From assembly GCF_001528665.1 (NCBI RefSeq), contig NZ_BBYJ01000017.1, positions 38,828 to 102,827 of the forward strand: a stretch of DNA of 64,000 nucleotides. The letters are read 5' to 3'. The position numbers were made by a program, and so were the translations under genes. Below, piece by piece: positions 19,604-28,200 of this stretch. How positions within the stretch are numbered: position 1 is the stretch's first letter; the number at the start of each line of letters is the position of its first letter. This DNA comes from Microtetraspora malaysiensis (GTDB lineage Bacteria > Actinomycetota > Actinomycetes > Streptosporangiales > Streptosporangiaceae). The notes below the pieces were generated by a model. The model was not told the DNA's origin and ran no database searches. It was given only the letters and a program-made list of their open reading frames with translations.

Positions 19604-20035
19604 ATGAGAATCTGGCGAATCACGCTTCTGGCGGCACTCGTCCTGATCGTGGGTGTCACGACCATCGGCCCTGAGCCGGCAGCGCAGGCGGCGACCGCGC
19701 GGAAGAAGGTGCTGGTCCAGCTCAGCGAGCAGGGCGGCTTCGCGGGCATCGACGACCGCGTCACCGTGTACACCGACGGATGCGTGCGGCTGAGCCGCCG
19801 CACCGGAACGGTCGTGCGGAAGTGCCTCACCGACGCGGAAATGCGCGGGCTGCGCCGCGACCTCGCCGGCCTGCGGCTCGGCGGCTCCCAGGCCCAGCCG
19901 CCGGGCGCCGACTTCATCAAGTACACGCTCACCTACCGCGGCCACCGCACCGTCCGCTACACGCTCCCCTCCTCCTGGACCCCGGTGGTGCGGCGGCTGG
20001 AGAAGATCCTCCAGAACTACTGGACGCATTCCTGA
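19604..20035 (+). CDS. small secreted protein resembling emfourin protease inhibitors
   Basis: Encodes 143 residues from the ATG at 19604, preceded by AAGGA (19596-19600). An earlier in-frame TTG at 19568 has no ribosome site. The signal peptide is MRIWRITLLAALVLIVG with cleavage near AAQAA. The mature part starts VLVQLSEQGGFAGI and has a central helix (TDAEMRGLRRDLAGL) and a closing strand-helix (YTLPSSWTPVVRRLEKIL). The QGGFAGI strand followed by Leu-rich helix matches my memory of the protealysin-inhibitor emfourin fold, but the match is weak. Its place after a secreted protease fits an inhibitor or regulator role (inference). Confidence 0.7.
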   Translation: MRIWRITLLAALVLIVGVTTIGPEPAAQAATARKKVLVQLSEQGGFAGIDDRVTVYTDGCVRLSRRTGTVVRKCLTDAEMRGLRRDLAGLRLGGSQAQPPGADFIKYTLTYRGHRTVRYTLPSSWTPVVRRLEKILQNYWTHS

Positions 20036-20077
20036 CGGCGATGCAACAGATCCGGACGGTCGGACGTCCCTGGGATC

Positions 20078-20560
20078 GTGGACGACACCTTTGACGAATT
20101 CGTCCGGGCACGGAGCGGCGCCCTGTTCCGCTACGGCGTCGCGCTGACGGGCAACGCGCACGACGCGGCCGACCTCGTGCAGGAGGCGCTGCTGCGCCTC
20201 GGCGACGCCTGGCGGCGCGTCGTCCGTAAGGACGACCCCGAAGGCTACGTCCGGACGGTGATGGCCCGCCAGCACATCAGCTGGTGGCGGCGCAGGCGGC
20301 GCGAGCACCTCGTGGCGGACACGCCCGAGGACGGCTACACCGACCCGCTGCTCGACGGCGACACCGGGCTGTGGAAGGAGGTCGCCGGGCTGCCGCCGAA
20401 ACAGCGGGCGGTGCTCGTGCTGCGCTACTACGAGGACCTCCCGGACGCCGAGATCGCGCGCATCCTCGGCATCTCCCAGGGCACCGTACGCAGCCAGGCC
20501 TCGCGCGCCCTCGACAAGTTGCGGATCCAGCGCCGCGCGATCCGGATGGAGGAAGTGTGA
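20078..20560 (+). CDS. SigE-family (group 4, ECF) RNA polymerase sigma factor
   Basis: Encodes 160 residues from GTG. Region 2 is seen in FRYGVALTGNAHDAADLVQ and YVRTVMARQHISWWRRR. Region 4 is seen in LPPKQRAVLVLRYYEDL and the helix-turn-helix ILGISQGTVRSQASRAL. Length and the SWWRRRRRE motif match the short SigE-like sigma factors of actinomycetes. It directs RNA polymerase to a small regulon. The next gene overlaps by 4 nt (GTGA) and encodes a membrane protein, the usual place of an anti-sigma or sensor partner. Autoregulation is likely but no promoter was identified. Confidence 0.93.
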   Translation: MDDTFDEFVRARSGALFRYGVALTGNAHDAADLVQEALLRLGDAWRRVVRKDDPEGYVRTVMARQHISWWRRRRREHLVADTPEDGYTDPLLDGDTGLWKEVAGLPPKQRAVLVLRYYEDLPDAEIARILGISQGTVRSQASRALDKLRIQRRAIRMEEV

Positions 20561-21912
20561 GAACGGAACATGAACTCGCCGAGGCGCTGAAGAACGCCGC
20601 GAACGGCGTGTCCGTCCCGGCCGACCTCGAACGGGGCATCGCGGATCGCCGCAGGCGCAGGACGCGCCGCCGCCACGGGTCGCTCCTGGCCGCCGCCGCG
20701 GTCGTCGCCGTGGTCCTCGGCGGCACGGCCGTCGTACGCGGCGGCCACGTCCCGCCGAGCGCCGACCCGGTGGCCTCGGCCGCCGCCGGCGCGCCCGACG
20801 TCGACGACGTCGCCGCCGCCCGCGCGGACCAGGTGCCACGGGCTCGCGAGGTGTGGCCGGAAGCGGTCGCCACGTACCCCAAGAAGGCCGCGGACGGCTT
20901 CAAATACCGGCCCGTCACCGCGCTCGGCCCCACGGAGATCCTGCTCATCGCCGAGAGGTCGTTCGAGAAGGCCGGCCGGCTGGAGGTCTACGACACGCGG
21001 ACGCGGGCGTCCCGGGTGCTCGCCACGATGTCCCCTGGCGGGAAGGGCTACTATCCGCAGGACTTCGAGGTGGGCCGCGACTACATCGCCTGGTACGGCA
21101 CCACCCCGAACGACGACCGGAAGTGGGCGGACTTCTGGGTCGTCCCCCGGCAGGGCGGAGAGCCGACCCGGGTCGGCGAGGTGACCGGGGATCTGGCCCT
21201 GGTGGACCGGATCGGGGCCACCGGCGATCACATCGTCTGGTCGCCCCAGTCCGGTGGGGTGTACCGGATGCCGATCACCGGAGGGGAGCCCGAGAAGGTC
21301 GAGGGATCCGACGGGCTGTGGCTGGACTCCTGGCCGTGGGCGCGTGACGTGCCGGGCGACCCCGTCACCGCCGAAAAGTGGCGGAACACCAACCAGGCAT
21401 TGCTGGTCGATCTGGAGAACGGCACGCGACGGACGATCACCCCGCCTCCCGGCGTGACCGGCCTGCGCTGCTCGACCGAGTGGTGTCTCGGCACGTCGGG
21501 CGAGAAGGCGCTCTCCATGCGGATCGACGGCACGGACGTCCGCCGCCCGACCGGGTTCTCGCACATGGGGGAGGAGATCTACGGGGGCCGCTTCGCCGAG
21601 TCCGAGGACGGGCCCGCCATCTACGACCTCGCCACGGGGAAGGCGGGTGCCATCGGCGCCGCCAGTGCGGACGGGGTCCGCGGAGGATGGGGGCGGGGCG
21701 TCTCGTCCTCGTCCACCCGAGTCTTCTACTGGAACGCCCATGGGGTCGAGACCAAGGAGACCTGCGGCCCTATGCCGGAACGGCAGCGCAAGGCCCTGGC
21801 CGCGGAAGGGGCCGCCCCCTCGCCGGGCGCCACGGTGTGTATGACGGAGACAGTCGAGCCGGGGGACGAGAACGAGATCCTCAACCTGGCCGCCGTCCCG
21901 CCCGCCGGCTGA
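20557..21912 (+). CDS. single-pass membrane protein with extracellular beta-propeller-like domain, partner of the sigma factor
   Basis: Encodes 451 residues. The GTG start overlaps the sigma-factor stop. An N-terminal cytoplasmic segment (about 1-40, with RRRRRTRRR) is followed by one membrane helix (LLAAAAVVAVVLGGTAVV) and a large outside domain with repeated strand pairs (IAWYGTTP, HIVWSPQSGGVYRMPITGG, RVFYWN) like a beta-propeller. Two cysteine pairs near the end may form disulfides. Such proteins sit after SigE-like sigma factors and may hold or sense for them. No canonical zinc anti-sigma motif HxxxCxxC is present, so direct anti-sigma activity is unproven. Confidence 0.8.
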   Translation: MRTEHELAEALKNAANGVSVPADLERGIADRRRRRTRRRHGSLLAAAAVVAVVLGGTAVVRGGHVPPSADPVASAAAGAPDVDDVAAARADQVPRAREVWPEAVATYPKKAADGFKYRPVTALGPTEILLIAERSFEKAGRLEVYDTRTRASRVLATMSPGGKGYYPQDFEVGRDYIAWYGTTPNDDRKWADFWVVPRQGGEPTRVGEVTGDLALVDRIGATGDHIVWSPQSGGVYRMPITGGEPEKVEGSDGLWLDSWPWARDVPGDPVTAEKWRNTNQALLVDLENGTRRTITPPPGVTGLRCSTEWCLGTSGEKALSMRIDGTDVRRPTGFSHMGEEIYGGRFAESEDGPAIYDLATGKAGAIGAASADGVRGGWGRGVSSSSTRVFYWNAHGVETKETCGPMPERQRKALAAEGAAPSPGATVCMTETVEPGDENEILNLAAVPPAG

Positions 21913-21939
21913 CACGGCGGCTGACACGGCGGGCTCCGC

Positions 21940-23307
21940 TCAGCCGGGCACGCGGTGGGCGGCGAGATGGGCGAGGACCGCCTGGTTGGCCTCCCAGCCG
22001 TCCGGGAACTTGACCGGCTCGTTCAGCCGCACCCGCCCGGTGCTCGGGTGGGCGTCCAGAAGCTCGGGGATCCCGGCGCGGGCCACGACGACGCAGGCGT
22101 GCCGGTGGCGCGAGGTCAGCACGCACAGGCGGCCCGACTCCAGGTGGAAGGCGGTGGCGTCGCGCCGCCCGGACAGCGGGTGCAGGACGATCGTCACGTC
22201 GTACTCGCGGCCCTGCAGCCGGTTCGCGGTGTCCACGGTGACGCCGTCCGGGACCCCGGCGGCCCGGATGGCGGCCACCTGGTCGTTGTGCGCGGCGCCG
22301 ATGGCGATGCGCGCGGCGTTCACGCGATGGGAGCCGTGCTCATCGTGGGCGACCGCGCCGCGCTCCACCAGCCGGGTCGCCAGCCCGGCGCACGCCCGCA
22401 CCGCGTCGGCGTCGGTCCGGATCGTGTGGCGGCTGGGCAGCTCGTGCAGCGCCCAGCCGGTCGCCGCGGCCTCCTCAAGCGCGCGGTCCCAGGCGGCGGG
22501 GGTCCCGGTGACGGGCGATCCGGGGCCGGCGAGTTCGAGGACCCGCTCACCCGGCCCGGTGCCCGACCGGAACGGTGTAAACGGATAGAACGCCTCCGAG
22601 ACGAGCGGTGCGGCCGAGGCCGGAAGCCGCCAGGAGACGGGCAGCCGGTGGACCGGCAGGTCGTTGAGCCGCGCGGTGACGGCCACCGCGCTCTGCAGGG
22701 GATCCCAGGCGAGGCCCGCCCAGCGCTCGGTGTCCACCACGGAGAACGGGTCGAGCTGGCCGGGGTCGCCGACGAAGAGCGCCCGCTCGAACAGCGCGGC
22801 GATGGCCAGCAGCTTGTCCGAGCGCATCTGGTACGCCTCGTCGATGATCGCCCACTGCCAGGTATGGCCGGACACGTAGGCCCACTTGTCCGCGGTGGCG
22901 AGGACCACCGAGCAGGAGGCCACGTCGTCGATCTTCTTGGACGCCCGGACACCGGGGTGCCGGATCACCCGCTCGGGCACCTGGAAGCCGTCCTTGTGCA
23001 GGCGGCCGATCGTGAGCGACGGGTCGCGCGTGGCGATCTTGTCGGCCAGGTCGTCCACCTGCTCGTTGGTCTGCGCCACGATCATCAGCCGCTCGCCGGC
23101 CCCGGCCAGCTCCAACGTGGTGGCCACGACCAGGGTGGACTTGCCCGCCCCCGGCGGAGAGTCGACGATGACGCCCCGGTGCGCGCCGCCGGTGAAGTCG
23201 GCGAGGATCGCGGCGGTGGCGCGGGCCGCCGCCTCCGCCGGGCCGTCCTCCGGCCAGGGGCCGGCGGGCGCGGGGCCGAGCGGATCGGGGAAGGGGGCGA
23301 CGGTCAC
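21940..23307 (-). CDS. superfamily 1 (Dna2/UPF1-like) helicase, third gene of a nuclease-helicase trio
   Basis: Encodes 455 residues. The GTG start overlaps the upstream stop by 4 nt. Helicase motifs in order: Walker A PPGAGKST (51-58), Ia MIVAQTNEQV, II WAIIDEAYQ (D156, E157), III LFVGDPGQLDPF, IV VSWRLPASAAPLVSEAFY, V VDTANRLQGREYDVT and VI VLTSRHRHACVVVAR. This order and the FY after motif IV are those of 5'-3' SF1B enzymes such as Dna2, IGHMBP2 and UPF1. At 455 residues it holds the two RecA cores only. The barrel and nuclease seem to be supplied by the two genes upstream. Role in DNA repair or phage defence is inference. Confidence 0.88.
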   Translation of the reverse strand: MTVAPFPDPLGPAPAGPWPEDGPAEAAARATAAILADFTGGAHRGVIVDSPPGAGKSTLVVATTLELAGAGERLMIVAQTNEQVDDLADKIATRDPSLTIGRLHKDGFQVPERVIRHPGVRASKKIDDVASCSVVLATADKWAYVSGHTWQWAIIDEAYQMRSDKLLAIAALFERALFVGDPGQLDPFSVVDTERWAGLAWDPLQSAVAVTARLNDLPVHRLPVSWRLPASAAPLVSEAFYPFTPFRSGTGPGERVLELAGPGSPVTGTPAAWDRALEEAAATGWALHELPSRHTIRTDADAVRACAGLATRLVERGAVAHDEHGSHRVNAARIAIGAAHNDQVAAIRAAGVPDGVTVDTANRLQGREYDVTIVLHPLSGRRDATAFHLESGRLCVLTSRHRHACVVVARAGIPELLDAHPSTGRVRLNEPVKFPDGWEANQAVLAHLAAHRVPG

Positions 23308-24749
23308 GACCAGTCCTCCTTGGCGTCCTCGTCGGTCGGCACGTACGCGGCGGGCGGCCCGCCGTGGGTCCAGGGCGTCTCCTCCGCGGCGGGGAAGCCG
23401 GGCCGGATCCGCCCGCCGAGGTCCAGCTCGGTGAAGCAGACCGCGTCGCCGACGCCCGGCACGCCCGCGCCCTTGGCCAGCTGGTCGTTCAGCTGCACCA
23501 CGACGAGGTCGCCGTCCAGCTCGATGACCTCGCCCGACTGCCTGCGGCGGTGCGCGGAGAACACCTTCTTGCCCGGCGCGAGCCGTACCGGGTCGGCGGT
23601 GCGGACGGTGACCAGCGGTCGCGACACCGGCTTCTTCCCCCCGGGCAGCAGGATCGTCCGCTCCCGGTCCACGTGGACCACCTCGCCGGCGAACGCCTTG
23701 CCGGTCGCGCGATGCTCGGCCATCACCAGCGGGTCGTCGTAGGCGCGCTGCGCGTCGTACGACTGCCGCGCCGACTCCATGTCCCACAGCCGGGCCGCGG
23801 CGGATCCGGCCTGGTCGCGGCGGCCCCGGGGAGGGCCGCCCTCGGCCACGCGGGCGACCTCGCGGGTGTACCGGTCCCGGTCGGCGGCCCACCGATCGCC
23901 GACGCTCGCCGCCTCGGGCCGGCCGCGCAACAGCTCGACGGCCTGCCACATGAGCCGCCAGGTCGGCTCCAACTGGCCGCGCAGGGCTTCGCGGACCGGC
24001 TCCGGCGAACCGGACGCGTCGTACGCGTCGATCGCCGGCCGCAGCACCCGCGCGTCGAAGCCCGGATCGGTGTCCGGACCGGCCGGAGGCCACCGGACGG
24101 GGTCCTCCGCGGCGGCCGCCGCCTCCTGCCCGGTGTGGCCGGGCGGCGGGCAGATCCACGCCAGCAGCGTGGCCAGGTTCGCGTCCTCCATCGGGCTCTG
24201 CCCGGTCGCCCAGTGCAGGGAGAGCGCCTCGGTCATCGGGACCAGCGCCGACGACCCGGCGAACTCGGTCCGCTCATACAGGAAGGTCAGCCACTGGCCG
24301 AGGACGGGAACGGCCGGATCGACGGGGTAGGGGCCGTCGGCGCTGCGGAACCGGGTGGAGCGGCCCAGCAGCCGGACGAACTCGACCGCGCCCCGTCCGG
24401 GCACGATGACCTGCGGCGCGTCCAGATAGCGCTCGCGCTCGTTCTTCCCCGGGACCGTCTCGGTCGCCGCGGCCCGGCCCTCGATGTACGGAAGCATGAT
24501 CCGGGCCAGCTCGGCCATGAAGGCGAACCGCAGGTCGCGGTTGCGCGGTTGCGGGACGACCAGCAGGTGGGGGCGGGCCGGGTGGCTGCCCACCATCGCG
24601 CCCAGCGGCGCGGCGGCCTCACCCGCGAGCCTGAGCGGGATGAAGACCAGGGGGTCGGCCGCCAGGTGCAGGTGCCGGACGGTCGCGACCGGCTGCGCCC
24701 GGCCTTCGCGGACGGCCAGCGCCCGGGCGTACGACGTCACGACACTCAC
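23304..24749 (-). CDS. middle protein of the nuclease-helicase trio with a C-terminal beta-barrel-like region
   Basis: Encodes 481 residues. The GTG start at 24749 overlaps the nuclease stop, and the end overlaps the helicase start. The N-terminal 330 residues are of unknown fold (ELARIMLPYIEG, GQWLTFLYERTEF). From about 340 on, beta-strand segments with alternating turns (GKAFAGEVVHVDRERTI, PLVTVRTADPV, GEVIELDGDLVVVQLN) look like the 1B/OB-type barrel that precedes or inserts into Dna2/UPF1-like helicases. It may therefore clamp DNA or bridge nuclease and helicase. No known family was recognised for the whole protein. Confidence 0.8.
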   Translation of the reverse strand: MSVVTSYARALAVREGRAQPVATVRHLHLAADPLVFIPLRLAGEAAAPLGAMVGSHPARPHLLVVPQPRNRDLRFAFMAELARIMLPYIEGRAAATETVPGKNERERYLDAPQVIVPGRGAVEFVRLLGRSTRFRSADGPYPVDPAVPVLGQWLTFLYERTEFAGSSALVPMTEALSLHWATGQSPMEDANLATLLAWICPPPGHTGQEAAAAAEDPVRWPPAGPDTDPGFDARVLRPAIDAYDASGSPEPVREALRGQLEPTWRLMWQAVELLRGRPEAASVGDRWAADRDRYTREVARVAEGGPPRGRRDQAGSAAARLWDMESARQSYDAQRAYDDPLVMAEHRATGKAFAGEVVHVDRERTILLPGGKKPVSRPLVTVRTADPVRLAPGKKVFSAHRRRQSGEVIELDGDLVVVQLNDQLAKGAGVPGVGDAVCFTELDLGGRIRPGFPAAEETPWTHGGPPAAYVPTDEDAKEDWS

Positions 24750-25876
24750 GCGACCACCGCCTCGGCCGCGGTGTGCGCGCGATAGATCGCGTGGACGTGG
24801 CGGAGCTGCTCGGCTATCTCGTCGTGTTCCGACGCGGTGCGGCGGTCGTCCGCGGCGAGATCGAGCACCGCGTCCACCGAGTCGAGGCCGCCGAGATCGT
24901 CGCGGGTGACCCGGCCGAGCACCTCCAGCGAGCCGCACTCGCGGGCGTCGGAGCGGCAGAAGTACGCCATCTCGCAGGTGGACAGGCACTCGGGCGCGTA
25001 CCTGGCCTCGGCCGCGCGGACCGCCCGGGCCAGCTCGGCGGGCGACTGCTCCAGGCTGAACGTGAGGTCGGGCGGCAGCCGGTCGAGGATCCGGTCGATG
25101 CGGGTGAGCCGTGACAGCTGCCGCCTGAGCGCGGCGAGCTGCAGGCGCACGTCGAGCAGGGTCGCGGTGGGGTGGTTGGCGAAGTCTTTGGGGCAGACCA
25201 GCACGACCTCGTGCGACACCAGCCCGGGGTCGATGCCCTCGGCCGCGAACATCGCCTTCAACGCGTACACGTAGACCGCGGAGAGCCGGGAGGCGGCGGC
25301 GACCTGCGCCGAGTCGGCGGCGCCGTCGATGACCGCGAACGACTTGATCTCGACGATGTGGAACCGGCTCCCGGCCTGGACGGCGAGGACGGCCGGATCC
25401 AGGTAGACCTCGTGGCCCGCGACCGGCAGCGTGAACAGCGGGTGGTCGACCAGCGTGCCGTCGCCGGAGCCGTCTCGGACCGCGCTTTCGGCGGCCTGAC
25501 GCAGCTCCTTGCGGGTGCGGGCGTGCCGCAGCTCGCGGGTGGCCTGGCCGCCCGCCTGCGGGATGTCGAGGTACGCGATCGCGGGGATCGGCAGGCCGAG
25601 CGCCTCGCGCAGCAGCCGCAGCAGGTGCGCGCAGCGGTCGGCCTTCACCAGCTCCTCGAAGGACCTCGCCCGGGCCAGGGCGAACGGCGACTGCCCGAAG
25701 GGAGCGGGGTGGCCGAGGTGGACGGCGGTGTCCCGCTTGCTGATCCCGGCCGCGTCGAGCACCGCTCGCCGGTCGCACCCGGGGTTGCCGGCCAGGGCGG
25801 CGACGGTGCGGGCGTTGTGGTCGACGGGCGCGGCGCCGCCTCGCAGGGCGTCGAGCCGCTCGGTGGACGTGCTCAC
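24746..25876 (-). CDS. PD-(D/E)XK nuclease with a cysteine cluster (Cas4/AddB/Dna2-like), first gene of the trio
   Basis: Encodes 376 residues. Nuclease core: YLDPAVLAV (motif II Asp), VEIKS (motif III) and a following Gln/Tyr helix (SAQVAAASRLSAVYVYAL). After it comes ECLSTCEMAYFC with one more Cys six residues on (C-x3-C-x5-C-x6-C), and an earlier Cys in KADRCAHLL. A Cys before the core plus a C-terminal cluster is the layout that holds a 4Fe-4S cluster in Cas4, AddB and Dna2. Predicted role: DNA end processing, coupled to the helicase encoded two genes on. The three genes overlap by 4 nt each, so stoichiometric synthesis is likely. Confidence 0.83.
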   Translation of the reverse strand: MSTSTERLDALRGGAAPVDHNARTVAALAGNPGCDRRAVLDAAGISKRDTAVHLGHPAPFGQSPFALARARSFEELVKADRCAHLLRLLREALGLPIPAIAYLDIPQAGGQATRELRHARTRKELRQAAESAVRDGSGDGTLVDHPLFTLPVAGHEVYLDPAVLAVQAGSRFHIVEIKSFAVIDGAADSAQVAAASRLSAVYVYALKAMFAAEGIDPGLVSHEVVLVCPKDFANHPTATLLDVRLQLAALRRQLSRLTRIDRILDRLPPDLTFSLEQSPAELARAVRAAEARYAPECLSTCEMAYFCRSDARECGSLEVLGRVTRDDLGGLDSVDAVLDLAADDRRTASEHDEIAEQLRHVHAIYRAHTAAEAVVA

Positions 25877-26072
25877 TCGGTCCTCGCGGTCGTTTCTCGA
25901 GTCGGTCGTACGGCCGGGTCGGGGCTCGTGGGGAAGCCCATATGGAGGCCGTCCGGGGTGGTCGTTGGGGCGGCAGCCTAACAGCGAGGGCCGTCAAAAC
26001 CGCGTGCTCGCCGTTTCCCCTCGCGCCCGTTTCCCCCTCGCGCCCGTCTCCTCCTGTGTCCGCCGCACGCGT

Positions 26073-26106
26073 GAGGCCGCCGCACCCCGCGGGGTACGGC
26101 GGCCTC
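26073..26106 (-). terminator. long GC-rich hairpin after the chitinase gene
   Basis: Arms GAGGCCGCCG (26073-26082) and CGGCGGCCTC (26097-26106) are perfect complements, and the enclosed ACCCCGCGGGGT is itself a palindrome, giving an extended stem of over 30 nt. It lies about 60 nt after the leftward chitinase stop and 200 nt before the nuclease trio, so it likely ends chitinase transcription. There is no U-run, as is common in actinomycetes. Confidence 0.65.
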
Positions 26107-26112
26107 GACGTA

Positions 26113-26164
26113 GGACCGGCCGGGAGATGTGGACCGGCCGGGAGATGTGGACCGGCCGGGAAAC
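26113..26164. repeat. 18-bp tandem repeat, 2.9 copies
   Basis: The unit GGACCGGCCGGGAGATGT occurs at 26113-26130 and 26131-26148, with a third, partial copy to 26164, between the chitinase stop and the hairpin. Each unit contains the palindrome CCGGCCGG. No function is evident. Slipped-strand expansion is likely. Confidence 0.85.
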
Positions 26165-26166
26165 GG

Positions 26167-27909
26167 TCAGGTGATGGAGAAGTCGTCCGCGTAGACGTCG
26201 CCCTGGCCGTACCAGCCGTTGACGTAGACGGTCACCGTGCCGGACGCGCCGGTGGTGAAGGGCACGGACAGCTCCTTCCAGCCGCTCGACGACGTCCAGG
26301 TGCTCCCGGTGGCGCCGCCGGAGACGCCGACGAAGGCGTAGTTCCCCTGCACCCAGGCCTTGAGCGTGTAGCTGTGGTTGGGCGTGAGCGTCACCGACTG
26401 CGTGCACTGCCCGTTCTGGCTCCCGCTGGGCGAGACCCGCAGCGCGTACGCGCCGGAGTGGACCGGGGAGCCGGCGACCGCACTGCCGTTCTGGCAGGTC
26501 CACGGATTGAGCGCGCCCGACTCGAAGCCGGGGTTGCCCATCGTTTCGCCGCCCGGTCCGTTGATCTTCAAGGTGTAGGTCGCGATGTGGCTGCCCGCGG
26601 GCGAGGTGCCGGTGACAGTGATCGGATAGCTGCCGGGTTGCGCCGCCGAGGTGGTGGCCAGCGTCAGCGTCGAGCTGCCGCCGGTCGTGACCGAGGCCGG
26701 GCTGAGGGTCGCGGTCACCCCGGAGGGCGCGCCGGTCGCGGTCAGCGTGACCGTCTGCGCGTTCCCGCCGGTCAGCGTGGTGCTGACGGTCGCGGTAGCG
26801 GTGGCGCCGGGATCGACGGAGCCGGACGCCGGTGAGACGGCGAGCGAGAAGTCGTCACCCGGTGGCTGGCCGTCGCCGGAGAACGGCGCGAACGTCTGGC
26901 TGAAGTACCAGGTGCTCTGCGCGATGCCCGAGCAACTGTCGGAGCCGCCGACGCCGGGGCAGCCTCCGTTGTCCCGCTGGAGTGCCCAGAACGAGATCAT
27001 GGCGAGGCCCTTGGACGTCGCCCAGTTGAGTACGGGCGCCGCGTCCGCGGTGGTGAACGTCTCGGCGGGGCCGTAGTCGTCGATGCCGATCATCTCGATG
27101 ACGCCGATCATGTTCCAGATCTGCGCCGACGTCTTGTCCGGATACAGCGTCGCGAGCTGGTCGTGCAGCCCGGTCGTCGCGGTCTGGGTGTCGTTCGCCA
27201 TGTTGTGGTTCGCGCCGTCGTAGTAGTCGAACGTCATGATGTTGACGATGTCGACCTTGGCGTTGTTGGTCTTGGCGTTCCGCAGCACGGCCAGGCCGCT
27301 GTCGGCGAGGCCGTGCGTGGTCGTCGGCAGCGTGTAGGAGAACTCGATCGTCTTCCCGTTGGCCGCGGCCCAGTCCTGGGTCAGCTTGATCGCCTTGTTG
27401 CGGCGGTCTATCCCGGCGCTGTTGGTCAGCGAATTGTCCTCGATGTCGAGATCGATCCGGGTGGCGCCGTAGGTGTTGATCACGCTCTGGAAGACGGCGG
27501 CGATCGAGTCGACGTTCGTGCAGCTGTCGGCGATCTCGGTGCCGGTGTTGGTGGCGGTGTAGCCGCCGAAGGACGGGATGACGTCGCCGCCCGCGTTCCG
27601 GATCTTGGTGATGGACGCGCCGAAGGTCGAGGCCGCGATCGGCATGTCGGTGTCGCCGTTCCAGTAGGCCGTGCACGACCCGCGGGTCGCGGCCTGGAGG
27701 AACGCCATGGTCAGGTGCTTGGCCCCGGACTGCTGGGAGAGCGTGGCCGGGTCCTCGCCCGTCCACGCCTCGAAGTATGGGGCGAACACGTGCGGGGGCA
27801 GGGCGGCCGTTGCCTGCGCGGTGGCGGGCTGGGTCGCGGTGAGGGTGAGCGTCGCGGCGGCGGTGGCGAACAGCGCCAGCGTCGCGCGCAGCAGTGTGCG
27901 TGGTCGCAT
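26167..27909 (-). CDS. secreted GH18 chitinase with Ig-like and carbohydrate-binding domains
   Basis: Encodes 580 residues from an ATG preceded by CAGGAG. A signal peptide runs to about residue 35 (TATQPATAQA). The GH18 barrel (about 38-355) has RIDLDIED with catalytic E157, IMTFDYYDG and ISFWALQRD, the layout of endo-acting bacterial chitinases. An Ig/fibronectin-like domain follows (about 370-460), and a C-terminal CBM (about 490-580: NPGFESGALNPWTC, YADDFSIT) probably binds chitin. It hydrolyses beta-1,4-linked N-acetylglucosamine polymers outside the cell. Its promoter and leader match those of the second chitinase at 30937-32511, so the two are probably co-regulated. Confidence 0.93.
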   Translation of the reverse strand: MRPRTLLRATLALFATAAATLTLTATQPATAQATAALPPHVFAPYFEAWTGEDPATLSQQSGAKHLTMAFLQAATRGSCTAYWNGDTDMPIAASTFGASITKIRNAGGDVIPSFGGYTATNTGTEIADSCTNVDSIAAVFQSVINTYGATRIDLDIEDNSLTNSAGIDRRNKAIKLTQDWAAANGKTIEFSYTLPTTTHGLADSGLAVLRNAKTNNAKVDIVNIMTFDYYDGANHNMANDTQTATTGLHDQLATLYPDKTSAQIWNMIGVIEMIGIDDYGPAETFTTADAAPVLNWATSKGLAMISFWALQRDNGGCPGVGGSDSCSGIAQSTWYFSQTFAPFSGDGQPPGDDFSLAVSPASGSVDPGATATATVSTTLTGGNAQTVTLTATGAPSGVTATLSPASVTTGGSSTLTLATTSAAQPGSYPITVTGTSPAGSHIATYTLKINGPGGETMGNPGFESGALNPWTCQNGSAVAGSPVHSGAYALRVSPSGSQNGQCTQSVTLTPNHSYTLKAWVQGNYAFVGVSGGATGSTWTSSSGWKELSVPFTTGASGTVTVYVNGWYGQGDVYADDFSIT

Positions 27910-27915
27910 GAAAGT

Positions 27916-27955
27916 CTCCTGCACCAGGAGCGATCGGAGCCGTCGGCGCCGATCG
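27916..27955 (-). promoter_or_regulatory. chitinase leader: ribosome-site-hiding hairpin plus inverted repeat
   Basis: In the mRNA sense CTCCTG-GTG-CAGGAG forms a perfect 6-bp stem (27916-27930) in which CAGGAG is the Shine-Dalgarno, 6 nt before the ATG. Just upstream an inverted repeat CGATCGG/CCGATCG (27931-27937 and 27949-27955) can form a second stem. The same two elements occur before the other chitinase gene. Translation control or protein binding is inferred. Confidence 0.6.
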
Positions 27956-28061
27956 TGGGGGGTGGTGGTGCACCGGCTTCGTCGCCGGTGGGCTTCCTCA
28001 GCAGCGAACTGCTGGACGAGCACACGGATCCGCGTCCCTCTATCGTCGAGATCGGTAACCT

Positions 28062-28087
28062 ATCTGTCAAGTTTCTTAACAAATAAC
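28062..28087 (-). promoter_or_regulatory. chitinase promoter element containing TTGACA
   Basis: Read on the minus strand, a 26-nt element GTTATT-x-GTTAAGAAAC-TTGACAGAT is shared with 32658-32683, differing at one base. It contains a perfect -35-like TTGACA, and the AAGAAACTT core is a short inverted repeat (AAG-AAA-CTT) that could be an operator. The -10 is not certain (a GATAG-like hexamer lies 18-20 nt on). Confidence 0.65.
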
Positions 28088-28136
28088 CTCGCCAGCAGCA
28101 CCGATGGCCCGGCCTGTCTGGCGGATCGGCGGCGGA

Positions 28137-28154
28137 GCCCGGTGTCCACCGGGC
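28137..28154 (-). terminator. hairpin after the GNAT gene
   Basis: GCCCGGTG-TC-CACCGGGC (28137-28154) is an 8-bp inverted repeat 46 nt beyond the leftward acetyltransferase stop. There is no U-run. It may insulate the downstream chitinase promoter. Confidence 0.45.
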
Positions 28155-28200
28155 CCCTCGCCCTCGTACGGCGGAGGCCGGGCCGGGCGGCGGCGCGAGA

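Noticed and set aside
17831-20839. Long open frame on the minus strand under the protease and sigma genes
   Set aside because: No motif and no ribosome site; the plus strand has signal peptide, catalytic triad and sigma regions.
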